A DNA stretch of 64,000 nt from Fen-1273 sp963837815 (GCA_963837815.1 CAWIOS010000013.1:124001-188000), one strand, 5' to 3'; numbered from the stretch's first letter, positions 17,963 through 27,079 are shown. Notes: generated by a model not told the origin, from the letters alone. Made by a program: numbers and translations.

Positions 17963-18345
17963 TGGCCTTGAGGCGGCTGCCATAGCTCGACCTTGTTTCC
18001 CTCTGGATCAATGACCCAGGCAAACTTCCCATACTCGGAGTCGTCAATCTTCTCGAGCACATTGCACCCTTCTTCCTTCAAGACCTTAACCAGAGCATGG
18101 AGGTCTTCCACCCGGTAGTTGACCATGAAGGGAGCAGAGCTCGGAGCAAAGTGATCACTTTCTTGCGGATCGATGCACCAGGCAGTTGTGCCTGCAACCG
18201 GCTTGCCCTCAGCGTCGGTCCAATCGAAGGCAGCTCCGCCCCAGACTTGGACATCGATTCCCAGGTGTCGCTTGTACCAAGCCTGGAGTGATGGAGCGTC
18301 TTTGGCCTTGAAGAATATGCCGCCGATCCCGGTGACTCGTTTCAT
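17959..18345 (-). CDS. VOC-family (glyoxalase/bleomycin-resistance-like) protein
   Basis: 128 residues, a single VOC module pair: N-terminal VTGIGGIFFKAKDAPSLQAW with YKRHLGI, central FMVNYRVEDLHALVKVLKEE, and C-terminal FAWVIDPEGNKVELWQPP, whose Glu is the usual metal ligand. Such proteins are dimeric metal-dependent lyases, dioxygenases or drug-binding proteins; the substrate cannot be told. GGAGG precedes the ATG. Cytosolic. The next reading frame overlaps its stop by four bases. Confidence 0.88.
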   Translation of the reverse strand: MKRVTGIGGIFFKAKDAPSLQAWYKRHLGIDVQVWGGAAFDWTDAEGKPVAGTTAWCIDPQESDHFAPSSAPFMVNYRVEDLHALVKVLKEEGCNVLEKIDDSEYGKFAWVIDPEGNKVELWQPPQGQ

Positions 18346-18976
18346 GTGACCTCCGATGCGCGGTGGTGATGAGAGGAATGTTTCTGCTGCGGCCTAACCA
18401 TGATTGGACGTCAATTGTGTTACACAAAAAGGAGCCTCTCAGTGCAGTTGACTGAAGTGTAAACGGAAAATGTGGCGAAAAATAGTATATATTTCTTCAG
18501 TTGTCAATAAGTATTTTGCGAAAATCGTAGATTTGATGCCGTGTGCGTGGAGAGATCATCCAAGATGCAAAGACACCAATCGATCGCCTCGAAATGAAGA
18601 ACTGGGTCTCCCATTCTGAATTCCCGGCTCAGATCTCTGCGGAACTGCTCGTCCGCGATCTCCGACATCCTTCACTGAAGATTCATCGACTGAACGGAGA
18701 ATTGGTGTCTTTTGCAAAACGTTGCGAAGATCCTTGCACCATACATCCTTCAGAGGGTCAAAGCGATGGGGATGCTGGGCAGTTTGGGAGCCGATCAAAG
18801 GCCTGCGAAGTCGTCACCGAGGAAATCGAAACGGGTACAAGGAGATCCGGGGCAGTCCATGCTCGATCATGACGTGCCACGGTGGGCCGACATTCTCCCA
18901 GGTCTGCATGAGTCCTTGTTTTCGGTCTGCCTTCCGACTACATTAGAGGCATCTGTTTGAATCACCGAGGTAACCA
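18346..18976. other. 630-base stretch without recognised gene
   Basis: The first 130 bases probably hold the VOC promoter (AT-rich around 18420-18540). From 18540 to 18960 several short frames are open on both strands, but none has a start site, codon pattern or family I can support. It may be decayed coding sequence. Confidence 0.4.
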
Positions 18977-19330
18977 GTGGACCAGAGTATTCTTATTCCA
19001 ATCGGCAGGTTGCAAATGCCTGATCTTGAGCGCTTCAGGAATGCCCCGTTCGAGAAGATGATAAAATTCGCAGTGGATGTGCGTCTGCGGAAAATCGCAT
19101 TGGGCGGCGAAATGCACTCGGATGCCGAAGCAGAATTGGTCAGGGGAGGATCGAATCAGTCAGATATCTGGGGGGGGAACATCTGGCCGTGGGAGCACCC
19201 GCCAAGAATCGAGTATATCTCATTGATAAACATTCGCCCGTCTGCGGAGAACCGCGGCATGGACATACTGATTGATCATGTCCGGAGTGCGGCTCAGGAA
19301 ATTATCAACGAGTGGGTGGACCTGCAATGA
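18977..19330 (+). CDS. DUF5674-family small protein
   Basis: 117 residues starting at GTG after CCGAGG. The family pattern is clear: MIKFAVDVRLRKIALGGEMH, DAEAELVRGGSNQSDIWGGN, and IEYISLINIRPSAENRGMD. DUF5674 proteins are small, widespread and uncharacterised, and often sit in two-gene units. The stop overlaps (ATGA) the start of the next gene, so the two are translationally coupled and their products may bind each other. Cytosolic. Confidence 0.75.
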   Translation: MDQSILIPIGRLQMPDLERFRNAPFEKMIKFAVDVRLRKIALGGEMHSDAEAELVRGGSNQSDIWGGNIWPWEHPPRIEYISLINIRPSAENRGMDILIDHVRSAAQEIINEWVDLQ

Positions 19331-19662
19331 CCGTCTGGCACAAATCGATGGATTCTGAGAAATGGAATCAATTTGCGCTGGACAGGCAGATCCTTATGAT
19401 CGGGAGTGAGTTTGCGCGCGCAAAGAACCTCCGTCGCGATAGTGTCGTTGGCGAAGTGATCCAGTGCTACGAACGAGCATTCGAGCTTCTTGACCTTTGC
19501 GCGATGGATCCCAAGTGGCACTCCAGGTTGAGGGAGCTCCTCAGATTCAGGGAGATGCTTGGTGAGCTCTTTATGAATGCATCGAAGGACGACCAGGAAT
19601 TTATGATGATGTACCGGACGTTGATGAATTGGAGCGTGTCCACGTCACGCGTCGAACTGTAA
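19327..19662 (+). CDS. small helical protein coupled to the DUF5674 gene
   Basis: 111 residues, starting at ATG in a four-base overlap with the upstream stop. Mostly helical, with WNQFALDRQILMIGSEFARA and YERAFELLDLCAMDPKWHSR followed by RELLRFREMLGEL. Similar short proteins occur beside other small uncharacterised genes and defence-type pairs, but I know no function. A tight coupled pair with DUF5674 suggests a toxin-antitoxin-like or chaperone-like complex; that is inference only. Confidence 0.65.
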   Translation: MTVWHKSMDSEKWNQFALDRQILMIGSEFARAKNLRRDSVVGEVIQCYERAFELLDLCAMDPKWHSRLRELLRFREMLGELFMNASKDDQEFMMMYRTLMNWSVSTSRVEL

Positions 19663-19746
19663 TTCAATGCGGCAACGTCTCTCGGTTCTGAATCACAGGT
19701 ACTCACACGCAATCACAACAATCATGACACTACCCTCAGGATCGCC

Positions 19747-20211
19747 TCACGCCTGATTTACGAGATAGTTCTGCACCCCCATGTGCTGTATCTGCGCCCG
19801 CTGCTGCTCCGCCCAGGAGACATGTCCCTCCTCCATCTTCAGGATGGTTGTCAGCAAGTCTGCTGTTGCCTGATCGTTCAATTCTCCTGAGAGACCAATC
19901 GCTGCATTGTACGCGGCCACCGCCTCTTGCTCGGCGCTCTGATCGGTCCCTATAATCTCTTCAACATTCTTACCGATGCGAATCGCCTTCAGCCGGGAAA
20001 CGACCGGAGAGCCCTCCAGGAACAGGATGCGCTGTATGAGCCATTCAGCGTGGTGCATTTCATCGACGGCTTGCTTTTCGATTGCTTTATGGAGGTTGCC
20101 GTAGCCCCAGCTCTCGCACATCTCCGAGTGAACCATGTACTGACTGATGGCAGTCAGTTCATCTGACAGCAGATCGTTGAGGACTGTCAGAACCTTCTCA
20201 TTGCCTTTCAT
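19747..20211 (-). CDS. bfr: bacterioferritin
   Basis: 154 residues. The start at MKGNEKV is fixed by GGAGGAA just upstream and by the family's usual N-terminus. Ferroxidase ligands are present (Glu18, Glu51, His54 and later Glu/His in KMEEGHVSW), and Met52 in VDEMHHAE is the haem-binding Met of true bacterioferritins. It forms a 24-subunit shell that stores iron as ferric mineral with haem between subunits. It lies near a TonB receptor and DtxR-type regulator, so this part of the window may serve metal homeostasis. A possible promoter (TTTG-N19-TCTGTTCC) lies about 25-65 bases upstream. Confidence 0.92.
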   Translation of the reverse strand: MKGNEKVLTVLNDLLSDELTAISQYMVHSEMCESWGYGNLHKAIEKQAVDEMHHAEWLIQRILFLEGSPVVSRLKAIRIGKNVEEIIGTDQSAEQEAVAAYNAAIGLSGELNDQATADLLTTILKMEEGHVSWAEQQRAQIQHMGVQNYLVNQA

Positions 20212-20280
20212 AGTTTCCTCCAATTCGATAGGAACAGACCCTTTTGTTATATCAAGACAAAGCTCGGGAACAGCTATCCC

Positions 20281-20868
20281 CTACCTCCCAATGTATTGCA
20301 CGTGGACGTACACTCCGGTATGGACGTTATAAAGCATATTCCAGCCCGGATGGTCGGGGTCGTCGTACACGACGAAGTCATCACCGCAGTTCCAGCACCA
20401 GTCTTCGCAGAGCGGCCAATCCCATGAGGCCACTTCGAATCCGCCATTCGAAAACCAGAACCGGTGGAGGTTGACGTCAAACCGGGTGACACGGTAGCGG
20501 TATGTCGGTCCCAGATGCGCAAAGCGGCCATGTGAAAACGGATGGTCCATGTGGAACCGTGCGTCGTTCGCCGGTTCGTGGCCGAACCATTGATCGTGGT
20601 TGACGTGCGGCAAGTCGTTGACATGGCCGGTGCTCAGATGCTCTGCCTGGCGCGGCTCGGCAGGGTTGCTTCTCGCCGTCGGAGCCTTTGGTATACGTCC
20701 CTGGTTCGCGCGGGGTCGAGTTTGCGCCGGCCTGGCACCCCGTTGCGTCGTCTTACCACCCCCCTGGGCCGTTTTACCACGCTCTTGCGCCGTGGCGGGA
20801 GTGGCCAGCAGGAGAGCAGTGGATAGAACGAAAACCGATGCAGACAAGATAGATAGATTGGTTTTCAT
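20281..20868 (-). CDS. secreted protein of unknown function, basic low-complexity N-terminus
   Basis: 195 residues from MKTNLSIL, with a signal peptide (cleavage near ATAQ). Residues 28-75 are rich in Gly, Gln, Arg and Pro (GKTAQGGGKTTQRGARPAQT). The C-terminal ~110 residues (HVNHDQWFGHEP, YRVTRFDVNLHRFW, DWPLCEDWCWNCGDDFVVYD) carry three Cys and many aromatics, as in small secreted proteins often annotated only as hypothetical. An in-frame start 19 codons earlier is less likely. No T9SS tail. Confidence 0.7.
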   Translation of the reverse strand: MKTNLSILSASVFVLSTALLLATPATAQERGKTAQGGGKTTQRGARPAQTRPRANQGRIPKAPTARSNPAEPRQAEHLSTGHVNDLPHVNHDQWFGHEPANDARFHMDHPFSHGRFAHLGPTYRYRVTRFDVNLHRFWFSNGGFEVASWDWPLCEDWCWNCGDDFVVYDDPDHPGWNMLYNVHTGVYVHVQYIGR

Positions 20869-21116
20869 GGATCGTTCCTTTCCTCGCGCAGGTCCGTAGC
20901 CTGCTGTGACAGTGCATAATATCAAATGACATCAGGATGAGCCAAATATACAGATAAGCGAGTAGTCTGTCAATTCAGATTTGCTTGAACTGCACGATGT
21001 GGCGATCGCCTATTGCGCTTCACACGAAAAGGTAATACGTTTGAATGTTCCCGCTGCAAAGCAGCCCCGGTCATACCATACACATTTCACCCAACACAAC
21101 CTACAGGAGCACTCTA

Positions 21117-21701
21117 GTGAAAAAACTCATTCCATTCCTCATCCTGGGTGCAGCCTTTCTGACGGCCCAAATCCAGCCCGTTGCACTTGCTCAGGATACG
21201 ACAAAAACGGCTGCAATCAAGTCCAAGGCGAAGAAGCTCAAAGAGAAGGCGTCGAAGGAAAAAACTGCAGCGAAAGAGCAGGTAAAGAGCAAAGAGGCCA
21301 AAGGAACAGCACTGAAAGAGAAGATGAAGGGGGCGGCCGCCAAGGCGAAGGAAACTGGTACCTCGACGGCAACAGGAACAATGGAATCTGCCACAAAAGA
21401 AGGAGCTGCGGCAAAGGAGAAAGCCAAGTCAACGGCAGGGGCGATGAAAGAAAAGGCAACGGGGATGAAAGACGAGGCAGTGGGAAAGACCGCTGACGGC
21501 AAGACGGTCTTTGCCGGTTCGCGCGGTGGACACTATTACCTCAACGACAAGGGGGACAAGACCTACGTCAAGGACTTTGTCGGTGCGAAGATCGTCGGCA
21601 AGACCAAGGACGGCCAGGACATCTACGAAGGTCCGCGCGGCGGGCATTACTACTACAACAGCAAGGGAAACAAAACGTACGTTTCCAAAGATACGAACTG
21701 A
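21117..21701 (+). CDS. secreted Lys-rich protein with two PBCV basic adaptor motifs
   Basis: 194 residues from a GTG start preceded by AGGAG, with a signal peptide ending near ALAQ. The middle (30-125) is a Lys/Ala/Glu/Thr-rich helical stretch built from KEKA- and KSKA-like units. The C-terminus has two copies of the PBCV-type basic adaptor motif: AGSRGGHYYLNDKGDKTYV and EGPRGGHYYYNSKGNKTYV. In viruses this motif links domains to DNA or host structures; in Bacteroidota it appears in small exported proteins of unknown role. The charge pattern suggests a nucleic-acid or polyanion-binding periplasmic protein. Confidence 0.75.
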   Translation: MKKLIPFLILGAAFLTAQIQPVALAQDTTKTAAIKSKAKKLKEKASKEKTAAKEQVKSKEAKGTALKEKMKGAAAKAKETGTSTATGTMESATKEGAAAKEKAKSTAGAMKEKATGMKDEAVGKTADGKTVFAGSRGGHYYLNDKGDKTYVKDFVGAKIVGKTKDGQDIYEGPRGGHYYYNSKGNKTYVSKDTN

Positions 21702-22050
21702 GGCGCATCAAAACGCTCAGTCGCTGCTCCTGTCAGAACTGCGGAGTCACACTCCCGTCACTTTGTTCCTGTGATGTGGTAGTCGACGACTTTTGTTGCT
21801 CCACTCGATGGCTGAAGTCGGAGTTCCGACCTCTGCTTTCCCCCTCGGAAAGCCCTCAGCCATAAAGATCTCAGTTGGAGTCCGTGTTGTTCGGGCCATA
21901 AGAACAACGCTCGAGATACGAATGTCCATCTCAGTGAGAGTGATATTTCCAGTTCTTGCAGCGGTGGACATGTGCTCAGTTCACGCAACGGCGCAGAGAT
22001 CCCGCGGTTGCGGGTCGAACATAAGCGTGCCGTGACCTTGTGATCAGACG
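21702..22050. other. intergenic stretch downstream of the TonB receptor
   Basis: A 74-codon frame on the minus strand (21747-21971) follows the receptor gene, but it has no ribosome site and no family resemblance that I see. No terminator is evident. I do not call a gene. Confidence 0.3.
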
Positions 22051-24513
22051 TCAGACATGCACAGAAAGCTTGAACACGACATTACGTGGTTCTTCCCAGC
22101 TTGCTCCAGTTGTGTACGCGCCTTTGAGCAAATGGGAATGATCAAGGAGATTCGTGATATATACCGACGGCTCGAAAGTCGTCTCCCCCGATAAGTGGTA
22201 GGTGTGTCCTCCACCGAGATTCAGTATCGTTGAAGGAGCAGTATGGGCGGGTGTATTGAAATCAAAAAGTCCCGTCTTGTAAATTGGAACATCAGCAGGG
22301 TACCCGTTTGAGAGTCCGGAGCCATAGATCGCTTCAAGGTTTACAAACCAGTCCTTCGGCTGGTAGTTGAGCCCCGTCGCGACGGAAAGCCTCTGATCAT
22401 GATCGAGGTCAGTTGCAGGTCCATCACTGCTCGGTGGCAGGAATCCGCCGGTGAGGGCTCCGGAACCAACGGCATGTATAACCGACGAATTCACATATCC
22501 TGAGAAGGGAGTCGAAGGTGCGTTGTACGACACGGCCAGTTCGAGTCCATTTGTATTGACAATCGCTATGTTAAAGGGGGTCTTGATCGCACTGGAGCCC
22601 AGCGTTGCGTCGTCGGTGAACGGTGAAGCGTGTTTGTGGAACGCCGCCAGCTTGATCCTCAGGCCGAAAGGGAGGCTCTTTGTGTACACCGCCTCGAAAA
22701 ATGCATCCCGTTCCGCGAGTGCAGGCGTGACAGAATTACTCACGTTTCGCGCGATTGACCTCAGTCCTTCGATGTTCGTCGGCATAAAGAGCCGTCCGTA
22801 GTATACATAGGCGGAACTTAGAGGATCGATAATGAGATTCCACCGGATTCTCGGACTCACCTGTCGTTGCAAGGGGGCGTCCGGTGCAATGTGTTGATCA
22901 TATCGAACTCCGAGGTTAAAGGAGGTCCAATCCAAAGGCTGCCACTCTGTCTCTGCAAAGACCCCAAAATCTGACCCTGCAAAATCCGTGACAATTGAAG
23001 GACCGGGGTCGTTCAACGAGTCACGCGATGTGAAATTCTCTCTCCCTCTCGTGCCGCTAAGAGTTAATCCGGCCTTGTACATGAACTCGTGTGAGAATCT
23101 GTAGTCGTATGTTGAACGCACACCGACCGAATTGAAATTTCTGTCCTCTGCCAGGAGGTAGTTCCTTCCGGGATTGTCGACGAATTGAAATGTCGGCGGA
23201 TCAATATCGCCGGGGGTATACTGTAGCCCCCCCTGGCGATCGTAGCCGCCAATAAACAGGTTGGACTCCTGGTCAATTTCCGAGCTGAGTGAGCGGAAAT
23301 ATGACACCGCCTGAAAGGAGTTGGTGGTCTCCTGAATGTCCGATGCAACCTGCACCGCAGGATCATAGGGAACCTGAGTGTAGGTTCTACCGAAATTCAG
23401 GTTGCAGGTGAGGTAATCAATATCGCTCAGGATATAATCGAACTTGCCATAAAGGAAATAGTCGAACCCGTGATCATGGAACAGTCTGGGAACCGGCGTG
23501 TCGATTCGCCGGTCCGTCTCCTGACGTGATCCTGAGACATAAAAGCCGAGCTTTCCTATGTGATCACTGAGGGAGAGGGACTCCCCATTTGAGTTAAGAG
23601 CGCGAAACGGACCGACGCGTCCGCCAAGAGTATCACCCGGGACGGAGCTTGAAGGGCCGGACTGCACCTCCTTTCCGGGTGAAAAAGGTCTGGTCCCATT
23701 GAACACAAGATAGCTTCCGGCGTATGTCGATGCGTCCAGATGAAAGGCACCTGTCGGAACACGATTGTTCAGATCAATGACTGCAGACATCTGGCCGCCA
23801 TATTCAGCAGGAAAACCTCCTGTTATGAATGTTGCGCGTTCGATGACTGCAGGGTCTACAACTTCATTCAAACCTCCAAAAACTCCCAGCGGGACCGGGA
23901 GGCCATCGACGTAGTACGTAAACTCTCCGTGCTGACCGCGAATGTGGACTTCTCCGGTGGGAGCCCGGGCGGCTCCCATTACGTTTTCCTGAATGAGTGT
24001 CGTCATGCGAGCACTTGGAGGGACGTGATAGGTCTCGGATTCAAAGACCTGGTTCCCGCTCCGCGGATCGATATGGGACATGGCAAGTTCCCTGTCGGCA
24101 AGGACCTCCACTTCCTGGGCCGTCGTACCCTCTGGGTGAAGCGCTATTTTGAAAATGGTGTGTTGTGCGTCGATCTGGATAGAGTCCGTATATGTTTTGT
24201 AACCGACAAACCAAGCTGTGATATTGTATGTCCCTTCTTCGATATCATGAAAGCGGATTTGCCCGGAAGGATTTGTGGCATCGTCCGCAACGAACTTTCT
24301 TCCCCGGCGTAGGACGACGTGTGCGAGTTCAATAGGGAGCTTCTCACCAGCGTCAACTACGGTTATTCGTACCTGGAGGCCGCCAGGCCTGCGGGGCCGC
24401 AGAGGGCGATCCCGGGCAGCTGCGGGACAGCTTGCCTCGAAAAGGAGGAATCCGATGGAAAGCAGAGACATTGCAGTTGTTGCAACTCTTCCATAATTGT
24501 GGTGTCGCAGCAT
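22051..24513 (-). CDS. TonB-dependent outer-membrane receptor with carboxypeptidase-like N-terminal domain
   Basis: 820 residues with a signal-type N-terminus and AAAAGGGA before the ATG. Residues ~45-130 are a CarboxypepD_reg-like domain (LQVRITVVDAGEKLPIELAH, EGTYNITAWFVGYKTY). Then a plug (ARAPTGEVHIRGQHGEFTYY, VDGLPVPLG) and a barrel to the C-terminus ending VVFKLSVHV. It imports a substrate across the outer membrane using TonB energy. No SusD partner follows, which speaks against a polysaccharide system. It is divergent from a DtxR-type regulator with a palindromic operator between them, so iron, manganese or a metal chelate is the likely cargo. Confidence 0.9.
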   Translation of the reverse strand: MLRHHNYGRVATTAMSLLSIGFLLFEASCPAAARDRPLRPRRPGGLQVRITVVDAGEKLPIELAHVVLRRGRKFVADDATNPSGQIRFHDIEEGTYNITAWFVGYKTYTDSIQIDAQHTIFKIALHPEGTTAQEVEVLADRELAMSHIDPRSGNQVFESETYHVPPSARMTTLIQENVMGAARAPTGEVHIRGQHGEFTYYVDGLPVPLGVFGGLNEVVDPAVIERATFITGGFPAEYGGQMSAVIDLNNRVPTGAFHLDASTYAGSYLVFNGTRPFSPGKEVQSGPSSSVPGDTLGGRVGPFRALNSNGESLSLSDHIGKLGFYVSGSRQETDRRIDTPVPRLFHDHGFDYFLYGKFDYILSDIDYLTCNLNFGRTYTQVPYDPAVQVASDIQETTNSFQAVSYFRSLSSEIDQESNLFIGGYDRQGGLQYTPGDIDPPTFQFVDNPGRNYLLAEDRNFNSVGVRSTYDYRFSHEFMYKAGLTLSGTRGRENFTSRDSLNDPGPSIVTDFAGSDFGVFAETEWQPLDWTSFNLGVRYDQHIAPDAPLQRQVSPRIRWNLIIDPLSSAYVYYGRLFMPTNIEGLRSIARNVSNSVTPALAERDAFFEAVYTKSLPFGLRIKLAAFHKHASPFTDDATLGSSAIKTPFNIAIVNTNGLELAVSYNAPSTPFSGYVNSSVIHAVGSGALTGGFLPPSSDGPATDLDHDQRLSVATGLNYQPKDWFVNLEAIYGSGLSNGYPADVPIYKTGLFDFNTPAHTAPSTILNLGGGHTYHLSGETTFEPSVYITNLLDHSHLLKGAYTTGASWEEPRNVVFKLSVHV

Positions 24514-24638
24514 CGCTTTTCCCTTTTAGGAATCTGCTCACTGTTCAAGGGATCAAGAGGTTTCAGGACCTCTGCAGGCCGTAAAGACCCGGTTCCCGGT
24601 TGCATCTGAAGCTCAAAGTTGATATATCTAATATGTAT

Positions 24639-24656
24639 AATTAGGATAACCTAATT
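24639..24656. promoter_or_regulatory. palindromic operator (DtxR-type box)
   Basis: AATTAGGATAACCTAATT is a perfect inverted repeat (AATTAGG/CCTAATT around ATAA). Its arms TTAGG...CCTAA match the arms of known DtxR/IdeR boxes. It lies between the divergent TonB receptor and the DtxR-type regulator, so it probably controls both. Confidence 0.75.
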
Positions 24657-24662
24657 ATTACA

Positions 24663-24675
24663 TTAAGGATAATCC
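24663..24675. promoter_or_regulatory. second, imperfect operator-like repeat
   Basis: TTAAGGATAATCC repeats the half-sites of the main operator with mismatches, 15-27 bases before the regulator's ATG. Binding here would block the regulator's own promoter, consistent with autoregulation. Confidence 0.45.
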
Positions 24676-24689
24676 ATTACATTGTCAAC

Positions 24690-25349
24690 ATGAAGACAAT
24701 TACATTTACCGAAGAGAACTATTTGAAGGCCATCTATGTGCTCTCAGGCGAGGCAAGTGGCCGCATTGCCAATCAGGCAATTGCCAACAAATTGGAGATT
24801 AATCCTGCTACGGTTACTGAGATGCTCCGGAGGTTACGCGACAAGAAATTCATTGAATACAGCCGATCTGATGGTGCAAGCCTCACGAGAATGGGGAAGA
24901 ATCTGGCGTTGAAGGTGGTCCGAAAGCACAGATTGTGGGAGACATTTCTGGTTCAACGAATGGAGTTTACATGGGCTGAGGTGCATGAGGTCGCCGAACA
25001 ACTGGAACATCTGCGATCCGACAAACTCATGGACCAGCTGGACAAGCTCCTGGGCTACCCGCAATTCGACCCGCACGGGGAACCGATACCTGACAAGAAC
25101 GGGAGACTTCCAAATTTGAAAGCAATCCCCTTATCAGAGAGAAATCCCGGGAGGAAATACAGACTGGCAGCTGTTGCTGACAAAAGCCCGGGTTTTCTCG
25201 CACTCTTGGATAAACTCGAACTTGCGCTCAATGATACCATTGAGATCCTGGAGATTCAGGATTTTGACAAATCAATGAATGTCGTGCTCAAGAGCAAGAT
25301 CAAGGCCACGCTGAGTTGGGAAGTCAGTCACAATCTGTTGGTGGTCTAG
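24690..25349 (+). CDS. DtxR/MntR-family metal-dependent transcriptional regulator
   Basis: 219 residues. It has an N-terminal winged helix (NYLKAIYVLSGEASGRIANQ, NPATVTEMLRRLRDKKFIEY), a dimerisation/metal domain (VRKHRLWETFL, EVHEVAEQLEHL) and a C-terminal SH3/FeoA-like domain (~150-219). By memory of the family, the Cys that selects Fe in DtxR is Glu in VHEVAEQLEH, as in manganese sensors, while the N-terminal ligand position is Asn. Metal preference is therefore open. It probably represses the divergent TonB receptor gene and itself through the palindrome at 24639. Confidence 0.9.
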   Translation: MKTITFTEENYLKAIYVLSGEASGRIANQAIANKLEINPATVTEMLRRLRDKKFIEYSRSDGASLTRMGKNLALKVVRKHRLWETFLVQRMEFTWAEVHEVAEQLEHLRSDKLMDQLDKLLGYPQFDPHGEPIPDKNGRLPNLKAIPLSERNPGRKYRLAAVADKSPGFLALLDKLELALNDTIEILEIQDFDKSMNVVLKSKIKATLSWEVSHNLLVV

Positions 25350-25671
25350 GATAGGAGTAAATCGGAATGGGTCTTCACCGATAGGGGCGTGAGGATTGTT
25401 CTGCTCTCCTACACAATATCGGCCTGGCGGCAGAAGAGTGTTGGACTGAAGATGGTGTTTTGTCTCTTTGAGAGAATCCAGTTGTGTTGAGTTGATTTTC
25501 CTGTGAAGGGCGCCGGAACGGAATACTTGGCACCCGGGACGTTTAGCCGGACCAGCACTCACCACCTCACAAGACCCATGAAAACGATCTTCCTGCTTTT
25601 TCTTCTCGGTCTTAGCTTTCTTGACTGCTTCAATCAGCGGGTCAGGAATCCATTCATAAGTTGAAGGAGCA
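25350..25671. other. intergenic stretch, nothing recognised
   Basis: 320 bases between convergent genes. There are short open frames on the minus strand, but no start site or family. No strong terminator seen. Confidence 0.4.
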
Positions 25672-26571
25672 TTAGTCCAAGAGATTGAATTTGCGAAGAA
25701 AATCATCTGCAACCTTGAGTATTTCATCATCAAAGTACCGTGAATATTTTGGGTTTCCCTCTCCAAGATAATGCCTCATACCCTTATATGTATGCACTTC
25801 GAAGTAATTGCCTTCCTTATTCATGGCTCTTTCGAAGAATTGTACCGTCCAGATAGGAACCTGTTCATCATACTCGCCATGGAACTCGATCATCGGAGGC
25901 ATTCCTCTCTTTATATTATGGGCTGGAGAGATACTCCATATCTTATCCCGTCGGTTAGCCAGCAAACGGTCGCACCAGCCTTCCACCGCATTTACGCATG
26001 CAGAAAACAGGAGAATCGCATCCGGGCGGCAGCTTATTCTGAGATTGTCTGATTGTTCATTGTAATCATCAATCATAGCTGTGCATAATGCCAGGTGTCC
26101 TCCGGCGGACTGACCTGCAGCAACTATTTTGTTTTTGCCGATATGGAATTGTTCAGCGTTTTCCCGAACCCATCTCATGGCCGATTTTGCATCCATTACA
26201 GATTCGATCGGGCTGATTGATTTATGGGGTGTTACTCCATTTTCAATAGACAAGCGATAATCGACAGAAAATGTGACAATCCCCATTCTCGCATATCGTT
26301 CACAGGTTGTAAAGAATTCACTCGGGGTACCGAAGGCCCAACCACCGCCATGAAAGAAGACAATAGCTGTATTATTGTCTCTTTCGAACGATTGATTTGT
26401 ATAGAAGATATCAATCTCAAGTTTGAATGTGTCAACTGTTTTGTAAACTTCCCGTTTATGGATGACCTTGTCATCGTTTTCAACCTGATCAGTCGCGGTC
26501 CGCTCTCCTTTGATGACAGCATGTGTCAAAAAAGTTAAGCACAGGAAAATGACAGTGAAGAGACTTTTCAT
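25672..26571 (-). CDS. secreted alpha/beta-hydrolase (acetyl-esterase/lipase-like)
   Basis: 299 residues from MKSLFTVIFLCLTF, with a signal peptide; an upstream in-frame ATG would add 11 residues. It has an oxyanion HGGGW (AIVFFHGGGWAFG), nucleophile in GQSAGGH, Asp in GEYDEQVP and His in GMRHYLG, so the triad is complete. Members of this BD-FAE/HSL-like group deacylate sugars or cleave short-chain esters. The gene is visibly more AT-rich than its neighbours and has a weak ribosome site, which suggests recent acquisition. Confidence 0.85.
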   Translation of the reverse strand: MKSLFTVIFLCLTFLTHAVIKGERTATDQVENDDKVIHKREVYKTVDTFKLEIDIFYTNQSFERDNNTAIVFFHGGGWAFGTPSEFFTTCERYARMGIVTFSVDYRLSIENGVTPHKSISPIESVMDAKSAMRWVRENAEQFHIGKNKIVAAGQSAGGHLALCTAMIDDYNEQSDNLRISCRPDAILLFSACVNAVEGWCDRLLANRRDKIWSISPAHNIKRGMPPMIEFHGEYDEQVPIWTVQFFERAMNKEGNYFEVHTYKGMRHYLGEGNPKYSRYFDDEILKVADDFLRKFNLLD

Positions 26572-26957
26572 GGAGGTTGAGGTTCTCTCGTTGTTGATTA
26601 TCAATGATTAATGAGGTCTGGGGGCTCTGGGAATTCAGTTGCGAAAACGTACGAGTCCCGGAGGGCAATGTCAAGGAATTGAATTGCTTCGGTGTTGTTG
26701 TAGAGATTGTTCCCGTCTGCGGACCCCCGAACGCCGACAGCGGGTATCCCGTTTGAGAAAGTCGTCTGTTTCCGAACCGCCAGAGCAGGATCAGTTCCGC
26801 GTATCTTCCCCCGCAACTCTCATCGCTTGCTATCACCGGGTCATCCAGCCACTTCCAGCCCGGCACCTCCATTGCACGGTGAGCAGGACTACCGTGTCCA
26901 TGAACTGAGGGAATTGATAGAATTATTCCGTCATCCTGTTGGTTGTGTCGCGATTCC
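26572..26957. other. intergenic stretch, nothing recognised
   Basis: 385 bases upstream of the esterase and before the next promoter. Several overlapping short frames, none supported. Confidence 0.4.
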
Positions 26958-26988
26958 TTGACACTCGGACGGCAACGGCGTACTTTTG
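26958..26988 (+). promoter_or_regulatory. Bacteroidota-type promoter
   Basis: TTG at 26958-26960, 20 bases, then TACTTTTG at 26981-26988, a perfect match to the -7 consensus TAnnTTTG. The upstream half (CTTGACACTCGGACGGC) aligns with that of the promoter-leader module at 3890. It precedes the CoA-binding protein gene by about 90 bases. Confidence 0.65.
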
Positions 26989-27079
26989 ACAGCCGCGACG
27001 TTCCCCCTGTGGACAGATGCACAGTGGAAGCCGCGGATGAGCCGGCAACCGTCAATTTGCCAACATTGGAGGTAAGCCG

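Noticed and set aside
20940..25400. Possible polysaccharide utilisation locus
   Set aside because: A TonB receptor is present but no SusD, anti-sigma factor or glycosidase is adjacent; the DtxR-type regulator points to metals instead.
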